63,714 nucleotides of DNA, from contig CANRLR010000015.1 in the NCBI GenBank assembly GCA_947631505.1, forward strand, positions 1-63,714. Reading direction: 5' to 3'. The stretch is from an uncultured Lachnospiraceae bacterium (GTDB lineage Bacteria > Bacillota > Clostridia > Lachnospirales > Lachnospiraceae). The first letter of the stretch is position 1; every line of letters begins with the position of its first letter. Shown here piece by piece: positions 5,704 through 13,913 of the stretch. The notes under the pieces are model-generated. The model searched no databases, was not told where the DNA came from, and was given only the letters and a program-made list of their open reading frames with translations. The position numbers were made by a program, and so were the translations under genes.

Positions 5704-7570
5704 TTTGCTGCACCTTCTTTTTCAAATATTCATTAAGTTTTTTATCCACGCAATAAATATAACATCCTTTCATTCCGCGTGTCATAAGTGTCCTATATGT
5801 ATTTTTTATAATTTCATCCGCAATTTTATTTGCCTGGTCCGGATTTTCTTTATATAACTTTTTTATCCCTTTCATAGATTGATCGGTTTTTGCTCTTTTA
5901 GTGAAATCTGTAACAATCCTCCCATTTTCATATCGCATATCTTCACCAATAATAACTCCTACATAGTCAAATTCCAATCCCTGCGAAGTATGTATACAGC
6001 CTATCTCATTTATAGATGTATCATCAATTGCATATGTTGTAGAATTTCCTAAATTCCAACTCATTTCAAAGTCTCCGATTTTAATATCATGTACACTGGA
6101 ATCATTTTTTCCCTCTTTTATCCAATCCCAGCAATATCCCGCTAATAAACGTGCATGATTAGGTGCAGTGTTTCTTTCAATAATGATATCTCTTACTTGA
6201 TTAGGATTATCACAAATACAAATATCATAATCTACATCGTTCATATCAAAATTTGCAGTTTCACGAATTTCCAAAATATTATCCAACCATGCTAAATATC
6301 CATCTGAACCATTACATCTAAATTGGGATTTTAGTTCCTTATGTACAATTTCAGCTCCTTGTTTCTTTGCCCACTTTTCAATTTCTTCTATACTTCCAAT
6401 ATCACTGGTTGTCACTCTTTGACTTTCATCAATAAAGAATACACTACATATTGCCGCATGAATAATCTCTTTGATCTGGTTTTCTCCCAAATTTTGAAAC
6501 ATTCCAGATTTTGCATTTAATCTGTGTGCTTCGTCCACAAGTATTGTATGAACAATATTATTATCTGACTCTGTATATATACCCGAACCTTTAAACATAT
6601 TATCTATACTGCTCTTATTAATAACCCCCTTTAACTTCTTCAAATACACATTTCTAGGAGCACTATTTTTCGATACATACTGAACAAATTGATTTTGATT
6701 AGTTAGTTTTGCCAATAAATTCACAGCTACAACTGTCTTTCCAGTACCTGGACCACCTTGCACAATAATTGTTCTTTTTTTCCCATCCGACATACATCTT
6801 TTCGAAATAGAAATAATCTCTTCATATACTACTTTTTGTTCATCAATCATATCAAATTCTTTATTACCTTTTAGCATACTGGCTATCGAATTTTGTAAAC
6901 TCTTTGATGGTCTGATCTTTCCATTATCAATTATATACAAGAGTTCCTTATTATCACCTTCTACTACACTCCTTTTGATGAATTCACGAAGTTTCATTGC
7001 TTCTCCTCTTGTAAAAGCTGGTGCCTCACATAAATATTTCTTATATTGTATCTTATCAAGTGGATCGACCTCTTTTCTTCGGTAGTTATGCAAATATGCA
7101 CACGGAAACAAACGAATCTCATCATCTTGTACCGCTTCATTATAATCTCGAATAAGCCTCGAATATGTCAACGCCTGATATGAAGGATGCACTACTTTCC
7201 GATTAGCGTTCCCTGTATATGTCTCTACGAGTGCGTCTTCACTTATAACTTCTTTTATCTGATCCCACTGTTTTAATTCAATAATAATGATATTAGGGTT
7301 ATTACACTTGTCATATCCAGATATGATAAAATCAACACGTTTGGACGTTTGTGGAATATTGTATTCAATCGCTATCCCTGCTTCATTTGGTATATCATTA
7401 TCATTAAGCACCTTATACATATACTCTAATGAATTCTCCCATGAACGAAATTCATTTTTTGCCGTACTTCTATGCATTTTTGTATATATATTATTTTCAA
7501 TTTCTACAGCTATCGTATCATATTCAACGCTATTAAGAAAATCTACTTTTGTACCATCATATACAATCAT
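5696..7570 (-). CDS. PD-(D/E)XK nuclease-DUF2075 helicase fusion
   Basis: The protein has 624 residues. The N-terminus shows a PD-(D/E)XK-like core (RVDF with D80, then IIIIELKQW with E98 and K100). A DUF2075/Schlafen-type superfamily 1 helicase follows: Walker A GGPGTGKT (272-279), Walker B ILVDEAH (343-349), FFIDESQRV (378-386), IHTSQGLEFDYVGV (526-539) and motif VI-like YRTLMTRGMKGC (592-603). All core motifs are intact. It is the first gene of a two-gene operon with the MazG-like enzyme, behind a promoter overlapping a dyad. The start follows GAGGT at a rather long spacing. DUF2075 proteins are frequent in mobile islands; a defence role is plausible but not shown. Confidence 0.85.
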   Translation of the reverse strand: MIVYDGTKVDFLNSVEYDTIAVEIENNIYTKMHRSTAKNEFRSWENSLEYMYKVLNDNDIPNEAGIAIEYNIPQTSKRVDFIISGYDKCNNPNIIIIELKQWDQIKEVISEDALVETYTGNANRKVVHPSYQALTYSRLIRDYNEAVQDDEIRLFPCAYLHNYRRKEVDPLDKIQYKKYLCEAPAFTRGEAMKLREFIKRSVVEGDNKELLYIIDNGKIRPSKSLQNSIASMLKGNKEFDMIDEQKVVYEEIISISKRCMSDGKKRTIIVQGGPGTGKTVVAVNLLAKLTNQNQFVQYVSKNSAPRNVYLKKLKGVINKSSIDNMFKGSGIYTESDNNIVHTILVDEAHRLNAKSGMFQNLGENQIKEIIHAAICSVFFIDESQRVTTSDIGSIEEIEKWAKKQGAEIVHKELKSQFRCNGSDGYLAWLDNILEIRETANFDMNDVDYDICICDNPNQVRDIIIERNTAPNHARLLAGYCWDWIKEGKNDSSVHDIKIGDFEMSWNLGNSTTYAIDDTSINEIGCIHTSQGLEFDYVGVIIGEDMRYENGRIVTDFTKRAKTDQSMKGIKKLYKENPDQANKIADEIIKNTYRTLMTRGMKGCYIYCVDKKLNEYLKKKVQQNG

Positions 7571-7670
7571 CTTATTATCTACCTCATTTTATATCGTAGT
7601 AGTATTTATAGTCCCTCTCCAAGGACTGTATGATATATTTGATCTGTATCATAGCGTCATCTCTTATCAT

Positions 7671-7709
7671 TACTTGTATTATATTCTGTAATACAGAATA
7701 CTACAAGTA
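7671..7709 (-). promoter_or_regulatory. Promoter with overlapping palindromic operator
   Basis: On the minus strand TTGTAG (7701-7706), a 17-nt spacer and TATAAT (7678-7683) form a vegetative promoter for the helicase/MazG operon. The whole promoter lies in a nested dyad (TACTTGTA/TACAAGTA outside, TATTCTGTA/ACAGAATA inside). A dimeric repressor binding here would block the promoter. No regulator gene was recognised in the element. Confidence 0.7.
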
Positions 7710-7834
7710 CATTTTTATAGAATTGCTTTCATAGAACAACTATTTCAGCATAAGACCAGTTAAAAATTATGGAATATTTCAGAATTAAGTCCTAGAAGTG
7801 TGTTACCCCCTTTTTGGGGCATTTTTCTTTGGGG

Positions 7835-7855
7835 CAATTTTGTTACGGATATCGG
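7835..7855. other. Right attachment site (arm plus core repeat)
   Basis: The arm CAATTTTGTTAC (7835-7846) overlaps the core ACGGATATCGG (7845-7855), the same 11 bp as 1731-1741. To its right the native cotJC sequence resumes (ACCGAGGAAATGGCCC). Confidence 0.7.
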
Positions 7856-8279
7856 TACCGAGGAAATGGCCCATTTTGAAATGATCTGCGCAATTGTTCA
7901 TCAGCTGACGAGAGATTTAACACCGGAGCAGATTAAAGAACAGGGCTTTGCAGACTATTATGTTGACCACACTTTGGGATTGTGGCCACAGGCTGCCAGC
8001 GGTGCTCCTTTTACGGCCACTTATTTCCAGTCTAAAGGAGATCCCATCACTGACCTGACCGAAGACCTTGCAGCAGAGCAAAAAGCACGAAGCACTTATG
8101 ATAACATCCTTCGCCTTGTGAAGGATCCGGAAGTTTGTGACCCGATTCGCTTCTTGCGACAGAGGGAGTTAGTTCACTTCCAGCGTTTCGGTGAAAGCCT
8201 GCGTCTGGTACAGGATGACCTGAACAAAAAGAATTATTACGCATTCAACCCAGATTTTGATAAGAATTGCTGCAAATAA
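7845..8279 (+). pseudogene. cotJC: cotJC 3' part, interrupted gene
   Basis: This is the C-terminal 144 residues of CotJC, beginning TDIGTEEMAHFEMI. It carries the E-x-x-H metal ligand pair (EEMAH), the FTATYFQSKGDPITDL segment, the DLAAEQKARSTY glutamate and the RELVHFQRF E-x-x-H pair of the manganese-catalase fold. It has no start codon or ribosome binding site of its own; the apparent upstream start at 7800 adds element-encoded sequence. Fused to 1557-1730 it forms a 202-residue protein with all ligands, ending in an NCCK tail. A terminator follows. The intact sequence after precise joining argues against simple decay and for reversible interruption. Confidence 0.93.
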
Positions 8280-8310
8280 TAAAAAAGCAATGTAAAATTA
8301 CACCAATCCC

Positions 8311-8348
8311 AAAAAATCCCGGAGGATTTATTCCGTCCGGGATTTTTA
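8311..8348 (+). terminator. cotJ operon terminator
   Basis: AAATCCCGGA pairs with TCCGGGATTT, followed by a T run, 32 nt after the cotJC stop. Confidence 0.85.
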
Positions 8349-8436
8349 TAATGTCAGACAACGTCTATTTTTCAAGTAAATTGAGGCACTGTAAACTCTT
8401 TTTTGTATGTTGCCTTTCCTTCATCATCATGATATT

Positions 8437-8594
8437 ATGATATCAGGGTCAAAAGTTCAAACATGAGAAAGCAGCCGTTTCCTACGGAAACGCGCGGATT
8501 TCGAATGTTTGCGGGATTACGGGAATTGCGAAGCAATGGAGCAATCCGTGGACATCCGTTGGGGGCAAAATACCTTTTGACCCCAACACCATAT
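8437..8594. repeat. MITE-like palindromic element, copy 1
   Basis: About 158 bp with terminal inverted repeats (GGGTCAAAAG at the left, CTTTTGACCCC at the right). The right-hand 60 bp (GCAATGGAGCAATCCGTGG, GTTGGGGGCAAAATACC, TTTTGACCCCAACA) is nearly identical to the inverted copy at 59701-59810. The centres differ. It holds no ORF. It fills most of the gap between cotJC and xpt. Confidence 0.75.
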
Positions 8595-8642
8595 TAAAGT
8601 AACATAAAATCTTACTTTATCAGATAATTGAGGAGAATACAT

Positions 8643-9224
8643 ATGAAATTACTAGAAGAACGAATTCAAAAAGACGGCATAATCAAGGAAGGGAATGTAT
8701 TAAAAGTAGACAGCTTTCTGAATCACCAAATGGACATCCATCTTTTTAATAAAATGGGACAGGAATTTAAGCGGTTATTCGGTGACAAACCAATCAACAA
8801 AATTCTCACTATTGAGGCTTCTGGTATCGGTATCGCCTGTATTGCAGCTCAACATTTTAATGTACCGGTTGTATTTGCCAAAAAAGCACAGAGCATTAAC
8901 ATCGACGGTGAGGTCTATGCTACCAAAATTGAATCCTTTACCCACAAAAAGACATATGATGTAATTGTTTCAAAAAAATACATTTCATCTGAAGACCACA
9001 TTCTAATTATTGATGACTTCCTTGCTAATGGCTGTGCACTGAACGGTCTGATCGACCTTGTGCAGAGTGCTGGTGCTACTGTGGAGGGAATTGGAATTGC
9101 AATTGAAAAAGGATTTCAAGCAGGCGGAAAACTCATTCGTTCCAAAGGAGTTCATTTAGAGTCACTGGCTATTGTAGAAAGTATGGATACTACAACGGGA
9201 ACTATCAAATTCCGTCCCCAATAA
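8643..9224 (+). CDS. xpt: Xanthine phosphoribosyltransferase
   Basis: The 193-residue enzyme transfers ribose phosphate from PRPP to xanthine to make XMP, part of purine salvage in the cytosol. The type I PRTase PRPP motif [11 protein letters not shown] is present at about 120-130, and the N-terminus ([31 protein letters not shown]) is typical of Xpt. The start follows TTGAGGAGAATACAT; an upstream in-frame ATG at 8628 precedes that Shine-Dalgarno. It is followed 86 nt later by a xanthine permease gene, the usual xpt-pbuX pair. A purine riboswitch often precedes this operon, but none was seen; the region holds a MITE-like element instead. Confidence 0.93.
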   Translation: MKLLEERIQKDGIIKEGNVLKVDSFLNHQMDIHLFNKMGQEFKRLFGDKPINKILTIEASGIGIACIAAQHFNVPVVFAKKAQSINIDGEVYATKIESFTHKKTYDVIVSKKYISSEDHILIIDDFLANGCALNGLIDLVQSAGATVEGIGIAIEKGFQAGGKLIRSKGVHLESLAIVESMDTTTGTIKFRPQ

Positions 9225-9310
9225 AGCTGTATAAAAAATCAGCACCAAAAAACGTAAATGAATTTATCATACAAAAAGTACCGTTTTATGAAAGATAGGA
9301 GATATAAAAT

Positions 9311-10624
9311 ATGAAAACAAAAGCACAAGCATCCATTGAAAATATTTACAAGCTGGATGGTAAAGTTCCGATCGGAAGAGCAATTCCTTTTGGGCTTCAA
9401 CATATTTTGGCCATGTTTGTTGCCAACATCACCCCAATTTTTATTGTAGCTGGCGCGGCAAATCTGACAAGCGGCCAAACCATCAACCTTGTTCAATGTG
9501 CTATGCTCATTGCCGGAATCGGAACTCTGATCCAGCTGTTTCCGTTATGGAAAGTCGGTTCTGGATTGCCAATCGTAATGGGAATCAGTTTTACTTTTGT
9601 CAGCGTTCTTTGTGCTGTTTCTGTTAATTACGGCTATCAAACAACAATCGGTGCCATTCTCATTGGCGGATGCATCGAAGGGCTTTTAGGACTTTTTGCC
9701 AAATACTGGCGTAAGATCGTAGCCCCCATTGTGGCTGCCAGCGTTGTAACAGCAATTGGTTTTTCCTTGCTCTCGGTTGGTGCCAATTCCTTTGGCGGAG
9801 GTCAGGGTGCCTCAGATTTTGGCTCTTGGCAAAATCTCACCCTCGGCACAATTACTCTAATAAGCTGCATCGTATTCAATATTTTAGCAAAATCCTATTT
9901 TAAACAATTATCCGTTCTTTTTGGATTGGTCATTGGCTATATTGCTGCCTGTCTCATGGGACAGGTAGATTTCAGTTCTTTAGCAGGACATAGCATTATC
10001 AGTATTCCACAGTTCCTTCCTTTTACACCGGAATTTCATGCAGGACCGATTATTACCGTTACTCTGATTTTTCTGGTGTCTGCGACAGAAACAATCGGAG
10101 ATACCTCTGCCCTTGCCATGACTGGTCTGGGACGGGAAGTAACCGACAGGGAAATCTCCGGTTCTCTCGCTTGTGACGGCTTTCTGAGTGCATTTTCCGG
10201 ACTATTCGGTTGTCTTCCAATTACTTCTTTTAGCCAAAATGTGGGATTGGTCGCTATGACAAAGGTTGTCAATCGTATTGCCATCGCAACCGGTGCCTGC
10301 ATCATGATTCTTGCCGGTTTCTTCCCTTATGTAGGAGCTGTCCTGAACACACTTCCAGAAGCCGTTCTTGGCGGCTGTACGATTATGATGTTTGGTAACA
10401 TCGTGCTGAGCGGCTTACAGATGATCAGCCGTTGTGGTTTTACACAGCGAAATATTACCATTGCTGCCCTTTCCTTAAGTATCGGTCTGGGCTTTACACA
10501 AACGCCGGAAATATTTCACATTTTCCCAACCATTGTTCAGGACATTTTCGCGGACAACTGTGTTGCTGCCGTATTCATTGTTGCTATCATTATGAATCTT
10601 GTTATGCCTCCCAAGAAGCGTTGA
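9311..10624 (+). CDS. pbuX: NCS2-family xanthine permease
   Basis: The 437-residue integral membrane protein has 12-14 hydrophobic segments. NCS2 (nucleobase:cation symporter-2) hallmarks include the N-terminal PFGLQHILAMFVANITPI, SATETIGDTSA in the transport core and NREISGSLACDGF-like signature (residues read DREISGSLACDGFLSA), followed by ITSFSQNVGLV. It would import xanthine (or uric acid) by proton symport for the adjacent xpt. The start follows ATAGGAGATATAAA. It converges on clpB with 25 bp between stops and no obvious terminator. Confidence 0.92.
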   Translation: MKTKAQASIENIYKLDGKVPIGRAIPFGLQHILAMFVANITPIFIVAGAANLTSGQTINLVQCAMLIAGIGTLIQLFPLWKVGSGLPIVMGISFTFVSVLCAVSVNYGYQTTIGAILIGGCIEGLLGLFAKYWRKIVAPIVAASVVTAIGFSLLSVGANSFGGGQGASDFGSWQNLTLGTITLISCIVFNILAKSYFKQLSVLFGLVIGYIAACLMGQVDFSSLAGHSIISIPQFLPFTPEFHAGPIITVTLIFLVSATETIGDTSALAMTGLGREVTDREISGSLACDGFLSAFSGLFGCLPITSFSQNVGLVAMTKVVNRIAIATGACIMILAGFFPYVGAVLNTLPEAVLGGCTIMMFGNIVLSGLQMISRCGFTQRNITIAALSLSIGLGFTQTPEIFHIFPTIVQDIFADNCVAAVFIVAIIMNLVMPPKKR

Positions 10625-10649
10625 CGGAGAACCGCAACGCTCTGAAGAA

Positions 10650-13229
10650 CTATGAGACAAATTGTAATCCCTGTTCGGAAGCGTCTAACGTCAGTATTTC
10701 TCCGAGGTGAACTTCATCTCCCAGAATTTTTTTCGCCAGTAACGTTTCTACGTTCTTCTGAATATAACGTTTTAACGGTCTGGCTCCATAAGTCGGTTCA
10801 TATGCCTGTTCTGTAATATAATTCTTAGCACGGTCCGTCAAAGTAAGTGTCAGTTCCTTGTCTGCCAGTCTCTTATTTACATCTGCAATCAACAAGTCAA
10901 TGATTCCACCAATATTTTCTTTAGAAAGAGGTTTGAACATAATCGTTTCATCCAATCGGTTCAAAAATTCCGGCCGGAAACTTGCTCTTAATTCATTCAT
11001 AACAGCACTTTCACTTTCGGATGAAATATTTCCGTGCTCATCAATTCCTTCCAAAAGATAATCTGCTCCCAAATTGGAAGTCATAATAAGAATTGTATTT
11101 TTAAAATCCACCGTTCTTCCTTGGGAATCGGTAATTCTGCCATCATCTAATACTTGCAGCAGCACATTGAATACATCCGGGTGAGCTTTCTCAATTTCGT
11201 CAAAGAGCACAACCGAATATGGTTTTCTTCTCACCGCTTCCGTCAGCTGTCCGCCCTCTTCGTATCCGACATATCCCGGAGGAGCTCCAATCAGACGGGA
11301 CACAGAGTATTTCTCCATATACTCACTCATGTCGATACGAACCATATTGCTCTCATCATCAAACAGACATTCCGCCAGACTTTTAGCTAATTCGGTCTTA
11401 CCCACTCCGGTCGGCCCCAAAAACAGAAAGGAACCGATTGGTTTTGTTGGGTCTTTAATCCCCGCCTTAGAACGGATTATCGCCTCAGTGACACGGGTCA
11501 CACCATCTTCCTGCCCAATGACACGGCGGTGAAGCTCCTCATCTAAATGCAAAGTTTTATTTCTTTCCGATTCTGTCAGTTTCGCCACTGGTATTCCGGT
11601 CCAGCGGGAAATGATTTTTGCAATTTCCTCATCACTGACACTCTCGTGAACCATGGTCTGCTCACCATTTTGTAATCCCTCTTCTGCGATTCGCAGCTGT
11701 TCCTTTATCTGCGGAATTTCCGAATACTGAATAATACTTGCCTTCTCATAATCTGAATTATTTCCTGCCATCTCCAGCTGTTTATTCAGTTCTTCCAGCT
11801 TTCCTTTCAAATCACTGACTCTGTCTACCGCCGATTTCTCATTGTCCCATTTGGCTTTCTGTCCGGCAAAATCTTCCCGCAGTTCTGCCAGTTCTTTCTG
11901 CAGTTCTGCCAAACGCTCCTGACTTAAATGGTCGGTTTCCTTTTTCAATGCCGTTTCTTCAATTTCCATCTGCATAATCCGCCGTTGAATGTCATCCAAT
12001 TCTGTTGGCAAAGAATCCAGCTCTGTCTTTATTAAAGCACAGGCTTCATCCACAAGGTCAATTGCCTTATCCGGCAGAAAACGGTCGGAAATGTATCGTG
12101 CTGACAAGGTAGCCGCAGAAACCAGCGCACCATCCGTAATACGTACACCATGAAAAATTTCATACCGGTCTTTCAAGCCGCGAAGAATGGATATCGTATC
12201 TTCGACCGTCGGCTCATCTACCATAACAGGCTGGAAACGCCGCTCCAACGCAGCATCCTTCTCAATATACATACGGTACTCATCTAATGTAGTTGCTCCG
12301 ATGCAATGGAGTTCTCCTCTGGCAAGCATTGGTTTCAAAAGGTTGCCGGCATCCATGGCACCGTCGGTTTTTCCGGCACCTACAATAGTATGAAGTTCAT
12401 CAATAAACAGAATAATCTGTCCGTCACTTTCCTTTACTTCCTCCAGAACTGCCTTTAAACGTTCCTCAAATTCACCACGGTATTTTGCACCGGCAATCAA
12501 TGCTCCCATATCCAAAGCAAATACCTGCTTGTTTTTCAGGCCCTCCGGCACATCTCCCCGCACGATCCGCTGTGCAAGTCCTTCCACCACCGCAGTTTTA
12601 CCGACTCCCGGTTCACCGATAAGGACAGGATTATTCTTTGTCTTACGGGACAAGATCCGTATCATATTCCGAATTTCTGCATCCCGTCCGATCACCGGAT
12701 CCAGCTTCTGTTCCCTTGCCCGTTTCACAAGGTCATAACCGTATTTTTCCAAGCTGTCATAAACTGCCTCTGGATTATCACTGGTAACTTTCTGGTTGCC
12801 GCGGACTTTCGATAGTGCCTGCAAGAAACGCTCCCGGTCAATCTGAAATTCTTTTAACAGGCTTTTTATTTCAGAGGACGGCTTCCGCAAAAGACTCAGG
12901 AATAAATGCTCCACCGAAACATACTCATCCCCCATTGCCTGTGCTTCATTTTCTGCATAGACCAGAACCTTGTTCAGATCATTTCCAATATAGACCTGAC
13001 CACCTTCCACTTTGGGACGCTTTTTTATCAGGCCCTCTACCTGAGCTTGGAATACTGCCGGATCTATTTCCATTTTCTGCAGCAGCTTGGCAATGAGACT
13101 GTCCTCAATCGTAAGCATCCCATATAATAAGTGCTCCTGTGCAATTTCCTGATTGCCGAAATCATAAGCAATCTTTTCCAAATTGTTTAAAATCTCTACT
13201 GACTTCTGTGTAAATTTTGTAATATTCAT
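10650..13229 (-). CDS. clpB: ATP-dependent disaggregase ClpB
   Basis: The 859-residue Hsp100 chaperone extracts and refolds aggregated proteins with DnaK. It has the N-terminal double Clp repeat (1-145), NBD1 with GEPGVGKT and IDELH, a long middle coiled coil (about 405-525) that separates ClpB from ClpA/ClpC, and NBD2 with GPTGVGKT, then a C-terminal D2-small domain. The start was placed at the third of three in-frame codons (GTG ATG ATG), seven nt after GGAGG. Transcription starts from a promoter embedded in a CIRCE operator, so HrcA repression and heat induction are expected. It stands alone between pbuX and the glycosylase gene. Confidence 0.96.
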   Translation of the reverse strand: MNITKFTQKSVEILNNLEKIAYDFGNQEIAQEHLLYGMLTIEDSLIAKLLQKMEIDPAVFQAQVEGLIKKRPKVEGGQVYIGNDLNKVLVYAENEAQAMGDEYVSVEHLFLSLLRKPSSEIKSLLKEFQIDRERFLQALSKVRGNQKVTSDNPEAVYDSLEKYGYDLVKRAREQKLDPVIGRDAEIRNMIRILSRKTKNNPVLIGEPGVGKTAVVEGLAQRIVRGDVPEGLKNKQVFALDMGALIAGAKYRGEFEERLKAVLEEVKESDGQIILFIDELHTIVGAGKTDGAMDAGNLLKPMLARGELHCIGATTLDEYRMYIEKDAALERRFQPVMVDEPTVEDTISILRGLKDRYEIFHGVRITDGALVSAATLSARYISDRFLPDKAIDLVDEACALIKTELDSLPTELDDIQRRIMQMEIEETALKKETDHLSQERLAELQKELAELREDFAGQKAKWDNEKSAVDRVSDLKGKLEELNKQLEMAGNNSDYEKASIIQYSEIPQIKEQLRIAEEGLQNGEQTMVHESVSDEEIAKIISRWTGIPVAKLTESERNKTLHLDEELHRRVIGQEDGVTRVTEAIIRSKAGIKDPTKPIGSFLFLGPTGVGKTELAKSLAECLFDDESNMVRIDMSEYMEKYSVSRLIGAPPGYVGYEEGGQLTEAVRRKPYSVVLFDEIEKAHPDVFNVLLQVLDDGRITDSQGRTVDFKNTILIMTSNLGADYLLEGIDEHGNISSESESAVMNELRASFRPEFLNRLDETIMFKPLSKENIGGIIDLLIADVNKRLADKELTLTLTDRAKNYITEQAYEPTYGARPLKRYIQKNVETLLAKKILGDEVHLGEILTLDASEQGLQFVS

Positions 13230-13288
13230 CATCACACCTCCATATATAACCTATTATTTGCTTGTTCTATTTGATTTATAACAACTTT

Positions 13289-13331
13289 AATATAACACCG
13301 ATTGTTAGCACTGTCAATAGGTGAGTGCTAA
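13289..13331 (-). promoter_or_regulatory. clpB promoter with CIRCE operator (HrcA site)
   Basis: TTAGCACTG (13305-13313), nine bases, GAGTGCTAA (13323-13331) is CIRCE with one mismatch. On the minus strand TTGACA (13312-13317), a 17-nt spacer and TATATT (13289-13294) form the promoter, with the -35 inside the operator, so bound HrcA would exclude RNA polymerase. Confidence 0.95.
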
Positions 13332-13418
13332 TTTCTCTGCCTTGAACTCCCTTTTTCTATATGATATAATTCCAATGTATTTTGACACTGTTACTGCACT
13401 CATGGAAGGAGAACCACC

Positions 13419-13913
13419 ATGGAATACCAAAAACTCAACCATTCGTTTCCGCCCATTTGGGACGAGAACTCAAAAATATTAATTCTCGGCAGTTTTCCCT
13501 CTGTAAAATCCAGAGAAGAGGGCTTTTTTTATGGACATCCAAGAAACCGCTTCTGGGAAGTAATCGCCCGCATTTTAGAAATGCAGAAACCAACAACAAT
13601 GGAAGAAAAAAAATATATGCTCGTAACTCACGGTATTGCCCTGTGGGATGTAATCGCAAGCTGTGAAATTAAAGGTTCCAGCGACAGCAGCATCCGAAAT
13701 GTGGTGGCAAATGACTTCACAAAAATATTAGCACGATCTCATATTACAAAGATATATACCAATGGACAGACTGCCGGTAAGCTATACAAAAAATATGCAG
13801 AAAAAAAGACAGGACTGGAAAGTGTCACACTTCCTTCTACCAGTCCTGCCAATGCTGCTTATTCAATTGAAAAATTACTGACCTTCTGGGGACAGATTCA
13901 TGAGTTTTTATAA
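13419..13913 (+). CDS. Hypoxanthine (deoxyinosine) DNA glycosylase, UDG family 6
   Basis: The 164-residue base-excision repair enzyme belongs to the uracil-DNA glycosylase superfamily. The family 6 signature is visible: LGSFPSVKSREEGFFYGHPR NRFW (about 23-46), HGIALWDV (about 71-78) and a C-terminal LPSTSPANAAYS. The Asn in the motif after FYGHPR supports hypoxanthine (deaminated adenine) excision as in characterised HDGs. The start follows AAGGAGAACCACC. Its 3' end overlaps the convergent EAL gene by 6 bp. Confidence 0.88.
   Translation: MEYQKLNHSFPPIWDENSKILILGSFPSVKSREEGFFYGHPRNRFWEVIARILEMQKPTTMEEKKYMLVTHGIALWDVIASCEIKGSSDSSIRNVVANDFTKILARSHITKIYTNGQTAGKLYKKYAEKKTGLESVTLPSTSPANAAYSIEKLLTFWGQIHEFL

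Larger units (their letters stand above)
1731..7844. mobile_element. Skin-like serine-recombinase element inserted in cotJC
   Basis: The element is 6114 bp, measured between the first bases of the two 11-bp direct repeats ACGGATATCGG (1731-1741 and 7845-7855), each inside cotJC coding sequence. It encodes a large serine recombinase, a 56-residue ORF just upstream of it, a helicase/MazG operon, a BECR-type protein and remnants of a nucleotidyltransferase and a RhuM-like gene. Gene-dense AT-rich DNA contrasts with its neighbours. Comparable elements interrupt sigK (skin), spsM (SP-beta) and spoVFB in Bacillus relatives and are excised in the mother cell by a serine recombinase. Excision during sporulation is inferred here, not observed. 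Confidence 0.9.

Noticed and set aside
7800-7844. ORF start at 7800 for the cotJC 3' part as a real start
   Set aside because: The 15 codons before the repeat are element sequence with no ribosome binding site and no similarity to CotJC.
1731-7844. Group I or II intron as the interrupting DNA
   Set aside because: No reverse transcriptase or intron-like ends are seen; a serine recombinase and direct repeats explain it better.
1557-8279. cotJC as an ordinary decayed pseudogene
   Set aside because: Both parts are free of stops, the junction repeat restores the frame exactly, and a recombinase lies between.
8349-8642. Purine riboswitch before xpt
   Set aside because: No paired loops or conserved purine-aptamer core could be found; the region is mostly the MITE-like element.
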